From NCBI RefSeq assembly GCF_946415235.1, contig NZ_CAMKRR010000019.1, forward strand, positions 1-42,521: DNA of 42,521 nucleotides, in the 5' to 3' direction. The notes under the pieces were generated by a model. The model was not told the origin of the DNA. It made no database searches and saw only the letters and a list, made by a program, of their open reading frames with translations. Both the position numbers and the translations under genes were made by a program. Origin of the DNA: an uncultured Ruminococcus sp. (GTDB lineage Bacteria; Bacillota; Clostridia; Oscillospirales; Ruminococcaceae). This document shows, in pieces, positions 34,216-42,458 of the stretch. Numbering within the stretch: the first letter of the stretch is position 1; every line of letters begins with the position of its first letter.

Positions 34216-34732
34216 ACAAAAAGAAAAACCGACCAAAAAGCAATGGGCTCTGTTCATAACAGGGCTCGCTGCGATACTGATCGGGACCGGTATTTTGGGA
34301 TTTTTTGGCGGCAGGAAGCTGTACAGAGAGTACCTCAGGCATAAGCTCATGCGCGAAAACCCCGTTATTGAGATCGCTGATCTGAATATAAAAGCTCCTG
34401 TATTAGAAGGAACAGATAAAGAGGTGCTTGCCAGAGCGGCAGGTCATTTCATTGGAAGCGGCGATTTGGGAAAAGGAAATTATTGTATTGCGGGACACAG
34501 CAGTACGATATATAAGGAGTACTTCAACGATCTCAAAAAAGCGAAAACAGGCATGGAAATAAAGCTTTATGACAAGGACAAGAATAGCTACAGCTATATT
34601 ATCAGCGACAGCTTTATCGTTGAACCCGACGAAACGTGGATACTTAACGATTTCGGCGACAACAGGGTGACGATAGTGACCTGTACCGATGACGGCACTC
34701 AGCGGCAGATAGTCGTAGGGATCCTGAAATAA
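34205..34732 (+). CDS. Sortase (class D-like)
   Basis: A 175-residue membrane-anchored cysteine transpeptidase. Basic N-terminus, membrane helix ~16-36, and the sortase triad His98 (AGHSS), Cys160 (VTCTDD) and Arg167 (TQRQIVV). Spacing and the TCTDDGTQR pattern suggest class D. Sortases cleave LPxTG between Thr and Gly and attach the protein to the wall. The start overlaps the end of the LPQTG-protein gene by 11 nt, implying translational coupling and a dedicated anchoring role. No separate RBS is evident. Confidence 0.88.
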   Translation: MRSKQKEKPTKKQWALFITGLAAILIGTGILGFFGGRKLYREYLRHKLMRENPVIEIADLNIKAPVLEGTDKEVLARAAGHFIGSGDLGKGNYCIAGHSSTIYKEYFNDLKKAKTGMEIKLYDKDKNSYSYIISDSFIVEPDETWILNDFGDNRVTIVTCTDDGTQRQIVVGILK

Positions 34733-34742
34733 AATATCACAG

Positions 34743-34770
34743 CGGCTCGGTTTAAACCGAGCCGTTATTT
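34743..34770 (+). terminator. Terminator of the LPQTG-protein/sortase operon
   Basis: The palindrome CGGCTCGGTTT/AAACCGAGCCG (34743-34764) is followed by TTATTTTT. Confidence 0.85.
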
Positions 34771-34881
34771 TTGCATTTATGAGCCTGAAAAGCGAAAATG
34801 CATGAAAATTAACCCATATTTGTATTTTTAAAGAAATATAACAGCAATGATCTGTGTTTTAAATGATTGTTATTACATATT

Positions 34882-34894
34882 CAACCAATGGTTG
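34882..34894. promoter_or_regulatory. Upstream palindromic operator of the XRE gene
   Basis: CAACCAATGGTTG is a perfect 6-1-6 palindrome, ~35 bp upstream of the -35. It matches the second site in 11 of 13 positions; starts are 42 bp apart (about four helical turns). Confidence 0.65.
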
Positions 34895-34916
34895 CAAAAA
34901 ATCTATTATTATTCGC

Positions 34917-34945
34917 TTGAACTCAACCAAATGTTGTGGTAGAAT
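34917..34945 (+). promoter_or_regulatory. Promoter of the XRE-GH44 unit
   Basis: TTGAAC (34917-34922), 17 nt, TAGAAT (34940-34945) with TGG (extended -10). The spacer carries the second operator. Confidence 0.7.
34924..34936. promoter_or_regulatory. Promoter-embedded operator of the XRE gene
   Basis: CAACCAAATGTTG, an imperfect palindrome (CAAC/GTTG arms), lies wholly between -35 and -10, so a bound protein would block RNA polymerase. Confidence 0.65.
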
Positions 34946-34981
34946 GTAATTGTAGAAAGCACAGAGGAAAGGCGGTGCATC

Positions 34982-35878
34982 ATGGACAAAAACAGCGTTT
35001 TCAGAATGAATCTTGCAAAGCGCCGAAAAGCCCTCGGGCTAACCCAGGAACAACTTGCGGCTCGCCTGAATGTTTCTCCGCAGGCGGTCTCAAAGTGGGA
35101 GAATTCCAGCTATCCCGACGGTGAATTGCTCCCACAGCTCGCTAAGGAACTGAATACCTCCCTTGATTCTCTTTTCGGCGTAAAGGTCATGAGCAGTGAA
35201 AGAGACATAGAGCAGCTTGTTGACGATGAAATGAGAGCGACACTTCCCGATGATCGCTCCGAAAAGTTCATGAGGATAATGTATACCGCCCTCTGTGCCT
35301 GTAATCCAAATAACGACACCGTTGCAAAGCTCCGCGAAAGCTACGAGCACGAAACCTACGCAGGGCTTAAGACCGACCGTGAACTGGCACTGTCACGGAT
35401 AAGCAGGGATCTTAGGTACTTCTGTTTTCTGGAGATCCCCGAAAACGGTGTCAATTCCTACTTTGGCGATACCACGAATATGATACGCCTTTTCAATACC
35501 CTTGCGGACGATGACGCTATCAGCATAATAAGCTATCTCGGCGCAAGTGTAAGGAACAAGATGTTCTCGGCGGCGATGATATCCGACAAGCTGGGGATAT
35601 CTCCCGAAAAGGTCCAGCATATAATCGACAGGTTTGACAGGTTCGGACTTGTATGGAGAGTTTCCGCAGATATTTCCGAACGGCCTGTCATACTTTACGG
35701 CTATACTCACCAGATACCGCTGACGCTGATACTTGTCCTTGCAAAGACCATTACCAACTATATAAAGTACATGGATCCCAATGTTGAGGAATGGTCGCAG
35801 GGAGCGTTCAGACGCGAGAACGGCGAACAGGACGAGGTAGTTCCTCAGGTGCCGTGGTGGGGAGAAGGAGAACTGTAG
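34982..35878 (+). CDS. XRE-family transcriptional regulator
   Basis: A 298-residue protein. The Cro/C1-type helix-turn-helix is at residues ~8-65 (LAKRRKALGLTQEQLAARLN, then VSPQAVSKWE and YPDGELLPQLA). The long C-terminal part (~75-298) contains a second winged-helix-like stretch (MISDKLGISPEKVQHIIDRF), suggesting an effector or dimerisation module; the ligand is unknown. RBS AAAGGCGGTG. The two operators in its promoter suggest autoregulation. GH44 starts 69 nt downstream without an obvious own promoter or terminator between, so it may be cotranscribed and controlled by this protein (inference). Confidence 0.8.
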   Translation: MDKNSVFRMNLAKRRKALGLTQEQLAARLNVSPQAVSKWENSSYPDGELLPQLAKELNTSLDSLFGVKVMSSERDIEQLVDDEMRATLPDDRSEKFMRIMYTALCACNPNNDTVAKLRESYEHETYAGLKTDRELALSRISRDLRYFCFLEIPENGVNSYFGDTTNMIRLFNTLADDDAISIISYLGASVRNKMFSAAMISDKLGISPEKVQHIIDRFDRFGLVWRVSADISERPVILYGYTHQIPLTLILVLAKTITNYIKYMDPNVEEWSQGAFRRENGEQDEVVPQVPWWGEGEL

Positions 35879-35947
35879 AAAATAACAGCAAAAGCTGTTA
35901 AATATATCCGTCGGAGGCATTACGGCGGGAAAAACGGAGGTAAAAAC

Positions 35948-38392
35948 ATGAAAAGAACAGCAGCATTTATTGCAGCCTGTGTTGTATCGGGCTGTGCAGT
36001 GACTGCGCCCATGAACGGCGTGACAAACGACCGCGCAATGGCGGCAGACGGCTATGACATGAATATCACGGTAGACCTAAAGGGTGGGCGCAAGGAGATA
36101 TCCCCACTTATCTACGGCGTGAACCAGTACACCTCACCTCTAAAGGACGTCAGGGCAACAGCCGTTCGTCAGGGCGGAAACCGCATGACGGCCTATAACT
36201 GGGAGACAAACGCTTCAAACGCGGGCTCTGACTGGAAGCACAGCTCGGACACCAACCTTTCCGAGTCCGACGATCCCGCAGACTGTGTACAGGTGCTCTC
36301 AAAGGACGCTGCAAAGTACAATGTGGGCTATAAGCTGACAACATTACAGCTTGCAGGCTATGTGGCTGCCGATAAGGACGGTCCCGTATCCGAAGCTGAA
36401 ACAGCTCCCTCAGACCGCTGGAACAAGGTAGTGCTCACAAAGGACGCTCCGTTTGCGGATACTCCCGACCTTACGGACGGAGTAGTATACATGGACGAGT
36501 ATGTGAACTATATCATCAATAAGCTTGGCGACTCACAGTCCGAGACAGGTATACAGGGCTACAGCCTTGACAATGAGCCTGTTCTCTGGAACGATACCCA
36601 CAGCAGGATGCACCCCGAGCCTGTAACTATCGAGGAGCTCAGCACAAAGTCCATAGAAATGGCAAAGGCGGTCAAGAAGCTCGACCCTAAGGCGGAGGTT
36701 TTCGGACCTGCACTTTACGGCTATACAGCCTTCGATCACCTTGATGATGACGATGCTCACGACGAATGGGAAAATATAAAGAAGGAAAACAATTATCACT
36801 GGTATCTTGACTGCTACCTCGATCAGATGAAAAAGGCTTCAGAGGAAAGCGGCACAAGGCTCCTTGATGTTCTTGATATACACTATTATTCCGAATCGGC
36901 AAGAAAGGGCATTGACGACAGATTACAGTCAGTCCGCACACTTTATGAGGAAGGCTTCGCCGAAAACAGCTGGATAGGACAGTGGTGCATGGAGAATGTG
37001 CCGATACTTCCTACTGTAAAGGCTTCCATAGACAAATACTATCCCGGCACAAAGCTTGCCATTTCCGAGTACAATTTCGGCGGCGGAAGCGATGCATCGG
37101 GAACTATCGCGCAGGCTGAGGCACTGGGCTGCTATGCGGATCAGGGCGTGTATTTCGCCTCATTATGGGGCGGTGAGCCATTCATAATGGCAGGTATAAA
37201 CCTCTATACCAACTATGACGGCAATGGCGGCTGCTTCGGAGATACTCTCGTACCCGCTTCTTCCGAGGACGTTGCGAAATCGAGCACATATGCGGCTGTA
37301 AACGCAAAGGACGATTCAAGGGTAACTGTAATGGTTACGAACAAGGATCAGACAAGCAGCGAAAATGCTGTTATCGACCTTAAAAACGCCGAAAAGGAGT
37401 ACAAGTCCGCAGCTGTATATGCTGTTTTTGGCAGTGAGGAGCAGATCAAGCTCATTGATATCATAAAGAATGTAAAGGACAATAAGGTGAATGTGGAGCT
37501 CCCCGCATTCTCGGCAGCTATGGTAGTTGTTTCCGACAAGGCAGATGCATTTGAAGGACTAAAGACCTACGCCGAGACAAAGAAGGATACAGTCACAAAG
37601 GAATTCACAGATATAGAGTCTCTCACAAATGACAAGGGCTACGTTGTAGTACCTATCGAGGACGCAAAGCACCTCTCAAAGATAGTTATAAACGGTTCCG
37701 TAACATCGAGCGCAGGTTCAAGCTGGGGAACAGCAGGCTGTGCGGTATGCATGAACGCAGTATCAAAGGACGGCGTAGGCTTCTGGACCTATAAGGATTA
37801 CAGCCTTACCCTTGGTGACAAGGTATCTGCCTCGGTAAAGTTTGACGGTACGCTCACAAAAACAACGGGCGAGGGTGCAGACAAGGTCTCGGAGGAACTG
37901 GAAGCAACTATTGCCGACGGCAAGGTAGAGCTCCAGAAATGGTGGGACGCTTCCGAAAAGAGCGAAGCTGCCGCCGAGGACAAGATAGAGGTGAAATACT
38001 CAAGCATACAGGTAGTATATGAGTACGCTCAGGGCGAAGCTCCCGAAGTATCGACAACAACTACTACAACAACAGGCACAACAGTCACCTCATCGGTCAC
38101 AAGCACAATAACTTCCTCCACAACTACAGACAGCGGCGAAAAGCCCGTTTACGGCGACGCTAACTGTGACGGTATCATTGACCTTGCAGATGCTGTGCTT
38201 ATCATGCAGTCGCTTGCAAATCCAAACAAGTACGGTATCAGCGGCACAGACGAGCGTCACATTACAGACAGGGGACTTGCAAACGCAGACTGCTGCAACG
38301 CAGGCGACGGCGTTACGACGAATGATGCCCTTGCAATACAGCTTTACAAGCTGAATGTGATCAAGTCACTTCCAAGTGAGATCAAGGAATGA
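35948..38392 (+). CDS. Cellulosomal glycoside hydrolase family 44 with C-terminal dockerin
   Basis: An 814-residue protein, RBS GGAGGTAAAAAC. Signal peptide 1-~33. GH44 catalytic module (~37-530), a retaining endo-beta-1,4-glucanase/xyloglucanase family: acid/base Glu210 in SLDNEPVLW and nucleophile Glu374 in ISEYNFGGG. Residues ~540-695 form a beta-rich module (from VTKEFTDIESL to SSIQVVYEY) in the position of CBM76, which accompanies GH44 in R. flavefaciens; this assignment is from memory. A short Thr/Ser linker and a dockerin (~736-810; DANCDGIIDLADAVLIMQ and the second loop DGVTTNDALAIQ) follow. It is exported and assembled into the cellulosome. Confidence 0.92.
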   Translation: MKRTAAFIAACVVSGCAVTAPMNGVTNDRAMAADGYDMNITVDLKGGRKEISPLIYGVNQYTSPLKDVRATAVRQGGNRMTAYNWETNASNAGSDWKHSSDTNLSESDDPADCVQVLSKDAAKYNVGYKLTTLQLAGYVAADKDGPVSEAETAPSDRWNKVVLTKDAPFADTPDLTDGVVYMDEYVNYIINKLGDSQSETGIQGYSLDNEPVLWNDTHSRMHPEPVTIEELSTKSIEMAKAVKKLDPKAEVFGPALYGYTAFDHLDDDDAHDEWENIKKENNYHWYLDCYLDQMKKASEESGTRLLDVLDIHYYSESARKGIDDRLQSVRTLYEEGFAENSWIGQWCMENVPILPTVKASIDKYYPGTKLAISEYNFGGGSDASGTIAQAEALGCYADQGVYFASLWGGEPFIMAGINLYTNYDGNGGCFGDTLVPASSEDVAKSSTYAAVNAKDDSRVTVMVTNKDQTSSENAVIDLKNAEKEYKSAAVYAVFGSEEQIKLIDIIKNVKDNKVNVELPAFSAAMVVVSDKADAFEGLKTYAETKKDTVTKEFTDIESLTNDKGYVVVPIEDAKHLSKIVINGSVTSSAGSSWGTAGCAVCMNAVSKDGVGFWTYKDYSLTLGDKVSASVKFDGTLTKTTGEGADKVSEELEATIADGKVELQKWWDASEKSEAAAEDKIEVKYSSIQVVYEYAQGEAPEVSTTTTTTTGTTVTSSVTSTITSSTTTDSGEKPVYGDANCDGIIDLADAVLIMQSLANPNKYGISGTDERHITDRGLANADCCNAGDGVTTNDALAIQLYKLNVIKSLPSEIKE

Positions 38393-38419
38393 TCTTGCAA
38401 TAATACCAATCCCTCTCTT

Positions 38420-38465
38420 AAAAGGACTCCAATAAGTGGTCACCACTTGTCGGAGTCCTTTTTTG
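38420..38465 (+). terminator. Terminator of the GH44 gene
   Basis: AAAAGGACTCC (38420-38430) pairs with GGAGTCCTTTT (38452-38462), with an inner AAGTG/CACTT stem and a T-run. Confidence 0.85.
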
Positions 38466-38514
38466 TCCGTGAATTTGCATACATATTTTACGTTTTTTTC
38501 ATGCATGATATCAA

Positions 38515-38543
38515 TTGAAATAATATTATTATTGTGGTATGAT
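38515..38543 (+). promoter_or_regulatory. Promoter of the transglutaminase-dockerin gene
   Basis: TTGAAA (38515-38520), 17 nt, TATGAT (38538-38543) with TGG (extended -10). The A/T-rich inverted repeat AGAAATA/TATTTCT (38568-38588) lies in the leader. Confidence 0.7.
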
Positions 38544-38619
38544 ACAATTATAGGATAGCGTGTTGAAAGAAATATATTAATTATTTCTATAAAATGTCAA
38601 ATTTGAAAGGGTGATGGAT

Positions 38620-40755
38620 ATGACAGGCAAGCAACGGACAAAAAAAGCTGCGGCAGCAGCAGTATCATTATTTATGATACTGCAATTTATTCCGGAAGAT
38701 ATTGTAACTGCTGAATACGTAATTCCATCAATGCCCGATTTTTCATATATAGGTGCAGTCGGCAGCCTGAGTGCCGAGCAGACGAAAAAAGCTGCCGAGG
38801 CGTCATACGAGGCGCTTTGCGACCGTGCCGATCAGGTCGATTTCAGTGCACGCGGAGTGAGTATGAACAGAAGGAACGAAAATGACCTGATAAATATATA
38901 CAGACACGTTGCAGCCTGCTATGATGTGGGTATACTTGCCAAAAAAGGCACGATAAACTATATCCCGAGCAGAAGTATCATAAAGCTGTCATATCTGTAC
39001 GAAGGTGACGAGTATAATGAGCAGTACGCGGCTTACAGCCGGAGGCTGGATGATATCCTCTCGGGAGTTGACGGGAGCTGGTCTGACGAGGAAAAAGCCC
39101 TGTATCTACACGATTATCTGTCTGTAAAGTTCGATTACGATTATCCTGCTTATTACGGAGCTGTTACACGTCCCGACAGGGAACAGTACAGCGCATACGG
39201 TATGCTGAAAAACGGAATGGCTGTATGCGAGGGCTATTCGGAGCTTTATGCAAAGCTGATGAACAGGCTCGGCATACACACCGAGCTTGTTACGAGCGAT
39301 TCGCTCTCTCATGCGTGGAACATAGTCAACATAGACGGAGGCCGATATTTCGTGGATGTTGCATGGGACGACAGCTACTGCGGCTACAGCGGCATAGTAA
39401 AGCACAGCAATTTCATGAAAACTGCCTCCGAGATCGCATCGGAAAATCACGATACCAGTGACTGGCAGGATGTTTTCGGACGTAACCTTTACAGCCTTGA
39501 TGTGCCCGATACATTCAGCGATGCATTCTGGAACGACTCACGTGCAGCCGTAAAGCCCTATGACGGCGGCTGGATCGTTATAAAGGGCAAACCGGGAAGT
39601 GTGACGGCAGAACTGGTAAAATATGACGGAGCAGCTCATAAGGAAGCGTCTGTTAAGACGCTGGTGACTATCGGTTCTCCCGATTCGGTATGGTATGTAT
39701 GGGAAAATCCACGTGCTTACTGGACAGAGTCCTTTACAGTCTCCGAGGTAGTGAACGGCGTGATATACTATACAACTCCCACAGCTGTTTATGCGCTGTA
39801 TAACGGCAAAAAAGAAAAAGCCTATGAGCTTACGGAGGCTGAAAAGAACACAGGATATATCTACGGTATGTATTCTGACGGAAATACCATGTATTACGGA
39901 CTTGCTACCGAGTATGACCACGTTGACAATAAAGGCAATGCGGCAATAAAATATTCAGGCGTTGCAGTTTCGGTGCTGGAGGCTAATATAAATGCAGTTC
40001 CTACTGTTACAACAACTGCTTCGACTACGACTACTACAACTACCACAAAAACAACGTCAACCACATCAAAAACGACTACAACTACCACGAAAACCACGAC
40101 AACTACAACAAAGCTGACCACAACTACCACGAAAACCACGACAACTACATCAAAACCGACCACAACTACCACGAAAACCACAACGACTACATCAAAACCG
40201 ACCACAACTACCACAAAAACCACGACAACTACATCAAAACCGACCACAACTACCACGAAAACCACGACAACTACATCAAAACCGACCACAACTGCCAAGA
40301 AAACCACTACAACTACATCAAAACCGACCACAACTACCACGAAAACCACGACAACTACAACAAAGCCTACTACAACTACCACGAAAACCACGACAACTAC
40401 ATCAAAACCCACCACAACTACCACGAAAACCACAACAACTACATCAAAAACGACTACAACAAAGCCGACCACAACTACCACTAAAACTACAACAACTACA
40501 ACTGCCAAACCCAAGCAGAAACGTGCAGGTGATGCAAACGGAGACGGTTTTGTTGATATGTCGGACGCAGTACTTATAATGCAGGTCCTTGCAAATCCGA
40601 ACAAATACGGTCTGAACGGCTCTGATCCGACACATATCACAATGCAGGGAATAGCTGACGGCGATGTTGAGGGCAGCGGAAACGGAATAACCTCAAATGA
40701 CGCCCTTGCTATACAGAAGTACCTGCTGAAGCTTGTGAAATCGCTTCCTGTATAA
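38620..40755 (+). CDS. Secreted transglutaminase-core protein with Thr/Lys linker and dockerin
   Basis: A 711-residue protein. ATG 38620 has 8-nt spacing from GAAAGGG; GTG 38611 and ATG 38614 are too close. Signal peptide 1-~30. The transglutaminase-core domain (~150-260) has the intact triad Cys203 (AVCEGYS), His231 (LSHAWN) and Asp246 (FVDVAWDD), so cysteine peptidase or transamidase activity is expected. A beta-rich region follows (~300-450), then a ~170-residue linker of KPTTTTTKTTTTTS units, then a dockerin (~640-711; DANGDGFVDMSDAV and GNGITSNDALAIQ). It is thus a cellulosome component that acts on protein or cell wall rather than polysaccharide; the substrate is unknown. Confidence 0.88.
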   Translation: MTGKQRTKKAAAAAVSLFMILQFIPEDIVTAEYVIPSMPDFSYIGAVGSLSAEQTKKAAEASYEALCDRADQVDFSARGVSMNRRNENDLINIYRHVAACYDVGILAKKGTINYIPSRSIIKLSYLYEGDEYNEQYAAYSRRLDDILSGVDGSWSDEEKALYLHDYLSVKFDYDYPAYYGAVTRPDREQYSAYGMLKNGMAVCEGYSELYAKLMNRLGIHTELVTSDSLSHAWNIVNIDGGRYFVDVAWDDSYCGYSGIVKHSNFMKTASEIASENHDTSDWQDVFGRNLYSLDVPDTFSDAFWNDSRAAVKPYDGGWIVIKGKPGSVTAELVKYDGAAHKEASVKTLVTIGSPDSVWYVWENPRAYWTESFTVSEVVNGVIYYTTPTAVYALYNGKKEKAYELTEAEKNTGYIYGMYSDGNTMYYGLATEYDHVDNKGNAAIKYSGVAVSVLEANINAVPTVTTTASTTTTTTTTKTTSTTSKTTTTTTKTTTTTTKLTTTTTKTTTTTSKPTTTTTKTTTTTSKPTTTTTKTTTTTSKPTTTTTKTTTTTSKPTTTAKKTTTTTSKPTTTTTKTTTTTTKPTTTTTKTTTTTSKPTTTTTKTTTTTSKTTTTKPTTTTTKTTTTTTAKPKQKRAGDANGDGFVDMSDAVLIMQVLANPNKYGLNGSDPTHITMQGIADGDVEGSGNGITSNDALAIQKYLLKLVKSLPV
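40111..40452 (+). repeat. About eight 42-bp repeats in the Thr/Lys linker
   Basis: The 42-bp unit encodes KPTTTTTKTTTTTS in tandem, with mostly synonymous differences. Copy number is likely to differ among strains. Confidence 0.85.
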
Positions 40756-40822
40756 TAAAGTCCACGTACTTAAAGGTATGGTATATATATAAGGAAGCTT
40801 ATAAATATTAATGAGGAAAAAT

Positions 40823-40870
40823 AAAAAATGGTCCCTCTGACAAAGGTGTTACCTTCTGTCAGAGGGACCA
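40823..40870 (-). terminator. Long hairpin terminator of the alpha/beta-hydrolase gene
   Basis: TGGTCCCTCTGACA (40829-40842) pairs with TGTCAGAGGGACCA (40857-40870), with an inner AAGGT/ACCTT stem. Read on the minus strand it is followed by TTTTTTAT. No T-run follows on the plus strand, so plus-strand termination here would be weak. Confidence 0.7.
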
Positions 40871-40950
40871 TTCCTGCGGAAAGGGTTTCCCCGATAAATA
40901 ACCATATACTTCCGTAGAAGTGCCGTACTTCTCATTCAGTTCTGCACTGT

Positions 40951-42009
40951 TTATGCAGCTTTTTCAAAAAATTCGTCAATAAGGGCGATCATCTCGGGAT
41001 TAAAGCCGTTATACAGCTCGTCGTCAAGCGACTCGACAAACTTCACAAGCTCGTCATGCGGTATATCATTATCGTACTTGGCGTTGAGCTCATTTGCCGC
41101 GGGAATATACACCTTTTCCTTATATTCCGCGTATTCGGCAGTATAGAATATTGAACTGTGACCGCTTCTGTCCTTCTCGGAAAGTGTTCGGAATTCCGCC
41201 TTGGGATTTGTTATCTTATCCTTCTGCGCTATTACCGAAGAGCCGCTGTACTGTATTACCTCGTCATTCTCGCCGTGTATCACAAGAACAGGAATCCCTG
41301 ACTTGTTAATGCCGTCCACAGCAGACCATGAGGAGTTCCTGCCGAACTCTGCCTTATTATACAGCCATACCAGCGGATAGAGCAGCTTTCCCGCCATGCC
41401 GTAGGAGCTGTCGCAGCTCTCGGCAAGCTTCGCAAAAGGCGTATTATAGCCCGACATGGATATGCTTGCCTTAATATCGTGGTCAAAGTTGAGCACTGCC
41501 GCAGCTGCATATCCGCCCCAGCTGTGACCGAGAACGTACTTGTCCATATCCTTGATACGGCTGTCGCTTTCCGCGAAATCAAGAGCTTTGTCAAGGTCTA
41601 TCACCGACTGGGCAAGACCTTTTGTGCCCTCGCCCTCGCTGCATCCGCTTCCCGTACAGTCAAAGGCGAAAATGCTCCAGCCGCAGTCGACAAGACGGGT
41701 AATGAGTCCGAGATAGTACTCGTGGCCGCCTCCGATACCGTGTGAAAAGACGATAAGCCCCTTTTTGTTGTCCATGCCGTAAAGAAAGCCTTTAAGCGTG
41801 TTCTCCCCGGATCTGAAGCTTACCTCTTCGCGGGGATAGTCGTTCTCGTAGTGATCGTAAAACCACGTCAGCGTGATCTTCGGGTCGGGATAGTCCCCGC
41901 GCCCGAAGTTCTTTTTCATTTCCGACGCAGTTAAGCAATATCCCGCCGCAAATGCGATGATAAGCAGTATAACGAGCACTATCGCCGTTCTTTTCAGTAC
42001 TTTTTTCAT
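40951..42009 (-). CDS. Membrane-anchored alpha/beta-hydrolase
   Basis: A 352-residue protein, RBS GGGGGATATT. N-terminal signal anchor (~8-27; TAIVLVILLIIAFAAGY) and an external hydrolase domain. The oxyanion motif FSHGIGGG is at 88-95. The nucleophile is Ser163 in GHSWGG, acid Asp249 in GENDEV, and His284 in SGHSS. It resembles serine aminopeptidase/lysophospholipase-like (Hydrolase_4) family proteins, and the substrate (ester or peptide) cannot be read from sequence. Monocistronic. Confidence 0.82.
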   Translation of the reverse strand: MKKVLKRTAIVLVILLIIAFAAGYCLTASEMKKNFGRGDYPDPKITLTWFYDHYENDYPREEVSFRSGENTLKGFLYGMDNKKGLIVFSHGIGGGHEYYLGLITRLVDCGWSIFAFDCTGSGCSEGEGTKGLAQSVIDLDKALDFAESDSRIKDMDKYVLGHSWGGYAAAAVLNFDHDIKASISMSGYNTPFAKLAESCDSSYGMAGKLLYPLVWLYNKAEFGRNSSWSAVDGINKSGIPVLVIHGENDEVIQYSGSSVIAQKDKITNPKAEFRTLSEKDRSGHSSIFYTAEYAEYKEKVYIPAANELNAKYDNDIPHDELVKFVESLDDELYNGFNPEMIALIDEFFEKAA

Positions 42010-42031
42010 AATATCCCCCTGTTTTTTCTAC

Positions 42032-42060
42032 ATTATAGCATTTATTTTTACGATTTGCAA
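42032..42060 (-). promoter_or_regulatory. Promoter of the alpha/beta-hydrolase gene
   Basis: Minus strand: TTGCAA (42060-42055), 17 nt, TATAAT (42037-42032) with TGC (extended -10). Confidence 0.75.
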
Positions 42061-42071
42061 GATTGATATAA

Positions 42072-42106
42072 AAAATGGCAGCAAGTTCATGACTTGCTGC
42101 CATTTT
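42072..42106 (-). terminator. Terminator behind the 3' gene remnant
   Basis: AAAATGGCAGCAAGT (42072-42086) pairs with ACTTGCTGCCATTTT (42092-42106); the minus strand continues TATATC after a T-run. Confidence 0.8.
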
Positions 42107-42124
42107 AATATATTCTTTAATTAA

Positions 42125-42193
42125 TTACTTCATAGCCTCTTCAACAGCAACTGCACAAGCAACTGTTGCACCAACCATGGGGTTGTTGCCCAT
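42125..42193 (-). pseudogene. 3'-terminal remnant of a conserved gene
   Basis: The minus strand reads MGNNPMVGATVACAVAVEEAMK followed by TAA and then a strong terminator. I recall this ending from the GGGtGRT-family proteins of Firmicutes (uncertain). Immediately upstream the frame is closed by TGA (42196-42194), and the next ~300 bases show no matching coding sequence. Only the last 22 codons remain with their terminator. This is what is left when an element integrates at, or a deletion removes all but, a gene's 3' end. A single-base change (a sense codon to TGA) with a diverged upstream part is the alternative. Confidence 0.5.
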
Positions 42194-42458
42194 TCATGTA
42201 TAGCCGATCTGCGGATTCCACAGCATTGCGTTGTGTTGCGTATAATTGTCGAAAAATAGCCGTATTTTCGCAAATACAAATTCTTATTGACCTTTTGAAA
42301 TATGTGTCAGAACTTAGTATTTTTCAATTTAGGGTGACAAATGGGTGACAAAACAAGCTTACTATAACCAGCTGTACTTTGAGCAAAACGAGTTATATGC
42401 TTTTTTCTATTATAACAGATAACGGAATAATTTTCAAGTATTAGGCAGCATTCTTTAT

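Noticed and set aside
42166-42348. 60-codon plus-strand frame near the right end
   Set aside because: It runs antisense through the conserved 3' gene remnant, with no RBS or promoter.
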